This document shows, piece after piece, positions 60,231 through 64,000 of a DNA stretch of 64,000 bases. Under the pieces are notes generated by a model. It saw nothing but the letters and a program-made list of their open reading frames with translations. It was not told where the DNA came from and made no database searches. Each line of letters begins with the position of its first letter. Position 1 is the first letter of the stretch. The translations under genes and the position numbers were made by a program. Source of the stretch: Lichenibacterium minor (GTDB lineage Bacteria; Pseudomonadota; Alphaproteobacteria; Rhizobiales; Beijerinckiaceae); the NCBI RefSeq assembly GCF_004137685.1, contig NZ_QYBB01000001.1, positions 186,001-250,000 of the forward strand. The letters are read 5' to 3'.

Positions 60231-60695
60231 ATGTCCGATACCATCCGCCCCGCTCGCACCGACACCTTCGAGCACACCATCTCCGGCCTGCTCACCAAGC
60301 GCGCCGACTTGTTCGGCGAAGCGGAGCGCATCCGCGATCGGCTGGCGGAGATCAAAAACGACGTCGCCGCGATGGACCGTGTCCTCGGCACGCTGGGCTA
60401 TACGGGTGATCTCGACGCCGCCATGCCGCGTCAGAAGCGCGAGGTCATCTTCGGCCGAGGCGAGCTGACGCGCGGCTGCATCGACGAGCTGCGGGAAGCG
60501 GATGGCCCGCTCACGTCGCGTCAGGTTGCCGAGGCGCTGCTCTCCGTTTCAGGCCAGGACGCGCGGGACCGCAAGCTCATGGCGGATCACACGAGGCGGG
60601 TGTCCAAGGCTCTCCGCGTGCTCAAAAGCGAGGGGCGCGTGACGGCGGCGAAGGACTCGCACGGGAACATGCTGTGGCGGCTGGCGGGGCGGTGA
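60231..60695 (+). CDS. Hypothetical protein with coiled coil and winged-helix-like C-terminus
   Basis: 154-residue protein: a coiled-coil segment (KRADLFGEAERIRDRLAEIK) followed by a likely winged helix (LTSRQVAEALLSVSG, KALRVLKSEGRVTAAKD). This type of protein is frequent in Hyphomicrobiales accessory regions. Probably a DNA-binding regulator; target unknown. A possible promoter lies in the 102-base gap from the divergent nuclease operon. Confidence 0.7.
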   Translation: MSDTIRPARTDTFEHTISGLLTKRADLFGEAERIRDRLAEIKNDVAAMDRVLGTLGYTGDLDAAMPRQKREVIFGRGELTRGCIDELREADGPLTSRQVAEALLSVSGQDARDRKLMADHTRRVSKALRVLKSEGRVTAAKDSHGNMLWRLAGR

Positions 60696-60748
60696 AGGCC
60701 GGTGATCGACAGTGGTGTGGGGCCAGCGTGAGAAGAGGACATCGCCTT

Positions 60749-61126
60749 CTATGGACATCCTTGACGTATCGCGTTGCAGATCCGCTTAATGTTCCTGCCT
60801 TCCATCGTGAAACTGTTGGAAATCGCGTTGTGCAATTCGAGGAGATGCGCTCTGGAAAGACAACCTATACAATTGCCGATACTTCCAAGCTCGTCATCAC
60901 GGTAAGCAACGATGCTATTGCAACTAACAAAGCTATGTGTTTTCGTGAGAAATGTATAGGGTGGGTTATCGATCTTATAGTCACCCCCGTTGTCATCAGA
61001 GCTGATGAACAGAAAGGTATGATCTTCCTGCCAATCAGCGTCGCAGATGAAAACATGGTATTTGTGTCGGAGGTCGTGACCTTTAGCTTTATCTGTCTCC
61101 CAATAAAAAACTTCTCCCAATCTCAT
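60749..61126 (-). CDS. Candidate toxin of a Panacea-type toxin-antitoxin pair
   Basis: 125-residue protein (MRLGEVFYWETDKAKGHDLR, then YHVFICDADWQEDHTFLFIS). The layout of short beta strands with a late conserved helix (LSRAHLLELHNAISNS) is compatible with a MazF/PemK-like SH3 barrel. It overlaps the Panacea antitoxin gene by ATGA and is translated second. AT-rich codon usage marks recent transfer. The toxin identity is inferred from genetic context. Confidence 0.6.
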   Translation of the reverse strand: MRLGEVFYWETDKAKGHDLRHKYHVFICDADWQEDHTFLFISSDDNGGDYKIDNPPYTFLTKTHSFVSCNSIVAYRDDELGSIGNCIGCLSRAHLLELHNAISNSFTMEGRNIKRICNAIRQGCP

Positions 61127-61716
61127 TTCATGTTCTCTGCTATTAGCTCAAGCTCATTAATTATGATAGACTTTTTTGGGTTCTCATCCAGCATGTCTTC
61201 ATAGTACATGAGCGCGCGATTGCCCTGTTTCCTATTCTTCCACGCATAGTCATAAGCAAAATGCTTATGAGTGATGCGATACAGGTCATCAAAGCTCTTA
61301 TCTCCATACCTTTTCAGAATGTCATCGAAGACATGGATGTCGCTTCTAGAGAAAATATCATAGTCTACCGCTCTCAATGGATGCGAGAGGATAATTATGT
61401 TGTCCCTACGCTCAAGCTCAATGGGCAGACCCGATATGCCAGCCGCCTTTAGTGCGTAAAATTTACCTTTGATGAGATCAAGAGCATTAGTCGCAACTGG
61501 ACCATAATCGAGCGCATAGTACGTTTCGAACGTAATTGGCCTCCCGAACTTGTTGAAGTGCTCTCGATCAGCAAGATACATAAATTTTACAGCTTGATAC
61601 TGATCTGAGTTCGGGTGCTTGTGAGCAAGATAGAGCAATAACTCAACAATCTTGTCGAGCTTTGGCTTAAACTTCAGTTTAGGACCGTTGCTTCCGGCAG
61701 GGACAGACTGACGCAT
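61123..61716 (-). CDS. Panacea-domain (DUF4065/SocA-like) antitoxin
   Basis: 197-residue protein with the Panacea pattern: DKIVELLLYLAHKHPN, AVKFMYLADREHFNKFGRPI, TFETYYALDYGPVATNALDL and the later HPLRAVDYDIFSRSD stretch. Panacea antitoxins neutralise many unrelated toxins and usually sit next to them. GC content is near 45%, far below the window average. Confidence 0.85.
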   Translation of the reverse strand: MRQSVPAGSNGPKLKFKPKLDKIVELLLYLAHKHPNSDQYQAVKFMYLADREHFNKFGRPITFETYYALDYGPVATNALDLIKGKFYALKAAGISGLPIELERRDNIIILSHPLRAVDYDIFSRSDIHVFDDILKRYGDKSFDDLYRITHKHFAYDYAWKNRKQGNRALMYYEDMLDENPKKSIIINELELIAENMK

Positions 61717-61912
61717 TATGACGGCCTCCCGCCCTTGCCGGTGGGATGCGCCCTCAAACCGATCACTGCTACGGAAGATTTATACAAACAGAACATTTCA
61801 TAAGCTAACTTGTCGAACATGTTTTTTTCGTTGTCAAGAAATTTTCGAGCGACATAGGACGAAAAGAGAACCGCCGCTGCAATTCGCCACACCTAAAATT
61901 GAGCGAAGCGGC

Positions 61913-62875
61913 TCAGATCGCCGCCCGTTGCCAGTACCCCTTCCACACGCGGCTGACCGGGTGGCGCAGCGCCGCCTCGGTCATGGCGAGGTACTGCTCA
62001 CCGTTGGACACCCGGCGGTGATCCTCGCGCCACGCCATCTCCTGGCTGTAGGCTTCGAGGTAGGGGCCGGCGATGTGGTGGTGGATGCCGATCTCGGAGC
62101 GGCGGATGCGGGAGAAGAACGACTCCGCGCCGTTGGTGCAGGCCTCTGCGGTCGAATAGGCCTCTTGGTGGTTGATGCGCTTCGTCAGGAAGCGGTCGTG
62201 CAGGCGATCCCAGGACGCCGCTTCGTCGGCATAGAGGGTCGAGCCGGCCGCCACCTTGGCGCCGATCGTTGACACGGCGGCGGCCTCGGAGCGGAACACG
62301 AAAGGCAGCGTCTCGCCGCCCCGCTCGCGCATGACGACAACCACCTTGCGCTTGCCGGTCTGATGCTCGGCCTTGCGGCGGTCGACGCGGTTCGCCTTCT
62401 CATTGGCGGGCTTCACGTAGCCGCCGAAATAGGCGCCATCCACCTCCACATCGCCTGCAAGGGTGCGCTCGTCACAGTCGGCCGTGATGGCCTCGCGGAT
62501 CTTGTGGGCCAGGACGAAAGCCGTTTTGTATTGGCAATCCAGATCGCGGGAGAGCTGCAAGGCGCTATGGCCCTTGGCGCCGTTGGCGAAGATCGCGATG
62601 GCGAGCAGGATGTCACGGATGGGCATCTTGCGGCTGGCGAAGATGGTGCCGGACGTGACGGAGAACTGGTGGGAGCACGCCTTGCACTTCCACAGCTTGC
62701 GAGCGCGGTAGACGTAGGTGGCGGCGCAAGCGCAGCGGGGGCACACGGCCTCGCCCTTCGTCTCCGTCCAGCGGATCAGCCGGAAAGCGTCATGCGCTTC
62801 CTCATCCGAAAGCCGGGCAACCCGAGCGAGGCTCAGGCTCCTTGCGGCTTTGGAGAGGAGGAAGTGCTGAGGCAC
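61913..62875 (-). mobile_element. IS1595-family transposase
   Basis: 320-residue transposase of the IS1595/ISXO2 group. The N-terminal zinc ribbon (CPRCACAATYVYRARKLWKC then CKAC) is followed by the DDE-type core: VEVDGAYFGGYVKP, STLYADEAASWDRL and CTNGAESFFSRIRRSEIG. The frame is intact, so the element may be active. Terminal inverted repeats could not be delimited by eye; element ends lie roughly at 61870 and 62940. Confidence 0.92.
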
Positions 62876-62980
62876 GGCGAGAGGTCCAACGTTTTCCGTT
62901 GACCTCAGTGATAAGCATCGAAACCGTTGGCGTCAACTCAAAACGTTGACGTGGGCGGCGGATTTCCGTACCACGCTCAC

Positions 62981-63247
62981 ATGACGACGACGCCCCCGAT
63001 CCTGACACCGGAACAGAGCCGCGCTGCGCGTGGATGGTTGGATTGGGGCCAAGCGGAGCTTGCCGCCGCCGCGAACGTCTCCCTTTCGACGGTTCGGGAT
63101 TTCGAGAAGGGGCGACGGGTTCCGATCTCGAATAATCTAGGGGCAATGCGAGCTGCCCTTGAAGGGCAAGGGATCGCGTTCGTTGAAGGCGAAACGACAT
63201 TGGGCGTCACCGGACCGAAGCCCGGCGCTGGACGTGATTCGCCGTAG
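62981..63247 (+). CDS. XRE-type helix-turn-helix regulator
   Basis: 88-residue protein with a Cro/C1-type HTH (SRAARGWLDWGQAELAAAAN, SLSTVRDFEKGRRVP) and a short tail (LEGQGIAFVEGE), a form common as a transcriptional repressor in Hyphomicrobiales mobile elements. The ATG at 62981 is preferred. It lies beside the IS1595 element. Confidence 0.85.
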   Translation: MTTTPPILTPEQSRAARGWLDWGQAELAAAANVSLSTVRDFEKGRRVPISNNLGAMRAALEGQGIAFVEGETTLGVTGPKPGAGRDSP

Positions 63248-63398
63248 CTGGTAGAAACAGAGGTGGACTAGGAGGGGGTCGGACCCTCGGCAGGACGGAT
63301 GGAAAGCCCCCGGCCAGCACCGGCTCTAGCCCTGGTACAAAAGCCGTGGCGGTCGCCCGTCACAGCTCATCTCGTGATGCATCCTTGGTGCTCACATC
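63248..63398 (+). other. Possible small RNA region upstream of a terminator
   Basis: Structured, GC-rich stretch of about 150 bases ending in the strong hairpin at 63399-63433. It has several short inverted repeats (gggggtcgg..ccctcgg; ccagcaccggctctagccctgg) but no coding frame. It could be a small RNA or simply the 3' leader of the XRE transcript. Confidence 0.35.
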
Positions 63399-63433
63399 AA
63401 GGCCGCCACCTCTAGCCAGGTGAGCGGCCTTTC
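63399..63433 (+). terminator. Rho-independent-like terminator
   Basis: Stem aaggccgc / gcggcctt extended by cacct / aggtg around a six-base loop, with tttctc after the stem. It ends the XRE transcript or the candidate small RNA. Confidence 0.75.
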
Positions 63434-63644
63434 TCAATTAGCCCCTACCGCGTCCGTGAGCGTGATCGCGACATGAGCGGCTGTTGTCGTCATACCCAAC
63501 CTTTCCCGGCAACCTGCCGATGCCGCTTTCTGCCACATGACCAGACGCGAAGTCAACGCGAAAAACGATAAAAGAAGAACGTCATCTTGAGAGCGCGTCT
63601 TCGTTGTGCTAATTTGCGGTTATCGCCATCGGAGGGCGATTCCG
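63434..63644. promoter_or_regulatory. Upstream region of the right-edge gene
   Basis: 211 bases with an AT-rich segment (about 63558-63625, including aaaaacgataaaagaag and ttgtgctaatttgcgg) suited to a promoter. GGAGGG lies eleven bases before the ATG at 63645. Confidence 0.4.
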
Positions 63645-64000
63645 ATGGCTCACATCCGTAGCCCAAATTACCCGTCCATCAGCCTTGCCGAAGCCCTTGA
63701 GCGAGTAAAGAAGGTTCACGATCGTGAGCGTCAGCACTCGACGGCACGTGATGTCGTTATGAAGTGGATGGGATATGGCAGCTCAAATGGAGCGTCACTC
63801 GGAGCCCTCTCCGCAGCTCGGAAATTCGGCTTATTGGAGCGGCTCGGGAAAGGTGAGGAATACAAGGTTTCCGATCGAGCTGTTGCGATTTTCCACCCCC
63901 ATACTCTTGCGGAAAAGGCAGAAGCCCTGGACGCAGCGGCCAGGGCACCCGCGCTTTTTGCCGAGTTGCTGGACCACTATAAGGGCAGCCTTCCCAGCGA
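63645..64000 (+). CDS. Conserved hypothetical protein (right-truncated)
   Basis: The first 118 codons are in the window: MAHIRSPNYPSISLAEALER, then YGSSNGASLGALSAARKFG and LLERLGKGEEYKVSDRA. The pattern of a short winged-helix-like unit matches a conserved family often annotated as hypothetical or DUF5343-like in alphaproteobacteria. The rest lies beyond the window edge. Confidence 0.65.
   Translation, partial: MAHIRSPNYPSISLAEALERVKKVHDRERQHSTARDVVMKWMGYGSSNGASLGALSAARKFGLLERLGKGEEYKVSDRAVAIFHPHTLAEKAEALDAAARAPALFAELLDHYKGSLPS

Noticed and set aside
42014..64000. Second copy of the tRNA-Ser 3' end as right attachment site
   Set aside because: No match to the last 20 bases of the tRNA was seen between 42104 and the right edge; it may lie outside the window.

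Overview
The window is a GC-rich (about 70%) stretch of an alphaproteobacterial chromosome. It most likely comes from the Hyphomicrobiales (Rhizobiales), as judged by the secE-nusG-rplKAJL-rpoBC order, an IalB-family protein, HspQ, the EI-Ntr protein PtsP, RppH, and a candidate 6S RNA upstream of 5-formyl-THF cyclo-ligase. Genus cannot be settled from the sequence alone.

Positions 1-11200 hold the transcription/translation cluster on the minus strand: tRNA-Trp, secE, nusG, rplK, rplA, rplJ, rplL, rpoB and a left-truncated rpoC. It has a long rplJ leader and a hairpin between rplL and rpoB. Positions 11387-28170 are ordinary chromosomal genes: hspQ, an IalB-type secreted protein, a YejA-like peptide-binding protein, prfA, ptsP, lysC and ubiG. 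They also include a four-gene minus-strand run (amino-acid racemase, class II glutamine amidotransferase, BenE-type transporter, polytopic membrane protein) divergent from an Lrp/AsnC regulator, then two VOC proteins and a metallo-beta-lactamase-fold protein.

Positions 28219-38345 are the most striking part: eight tightly packed minus-strand genes, most joined by ATGA/GTGA-type overlaps. In transcription order they encode a PstS-like periplasmic binding protein, a TelA-family protein, a von Willebrand A protein, a zinc-ribbon/FHA protein, a four-helix membrane protein with two large periplasmic regions, an unknown helical protein, a PknG-like kinase (zinc ribbons, kinase, TPR-like tail) and a zinc-ribbon/PP2C phosphatase. 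The layout strongly recalls the actinobacterial GlnH-GlnX-PknG-GarA nutrient-sensing pathway, with a PstS-like receptor and TelA/vWA parts added. It reads as a complete path from periplasmic ligand to membrane sensor, kinase, FHA reader and phosphatase.

Positions 38373-41808 return to housekeeping genes (YmdB-type phosphoesterase, fau, 6S RNA candidate, rppH, msrA, small membrane protein). A tRNA-Ser(GGA) at 42014-42103 marks the start of an accessory region that runs to the right edge. It contains an AlpA-like HTH protein, two convergent HUH/YxxK replication-initiator-like proteins flanking short tandem repeats, broken plasmid-type genes (DUF2958 and a duplicated small family), a DUF4279 gene, and four copies of a 32-nt imperfect palindrome. 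It also carries IS66 and IS21 remnants around a DUF1501/DUF1800 pair, an ADP-ribosylglycohydrolase facing an HNH-type protein, a phage-structural-like orphan, and a serine recombinase lacking its DNA-binding tail. Further right are a coupled operon with a PD-(D/E)XK nuclease fold, an AT-rich Panacea-type toxin-antitoxin pair, an IS1595 transposase, an XRE regulator and a right-truncated conserved gene. No intact tyrosine integrase, second attachment site or CRISPR array was seen.
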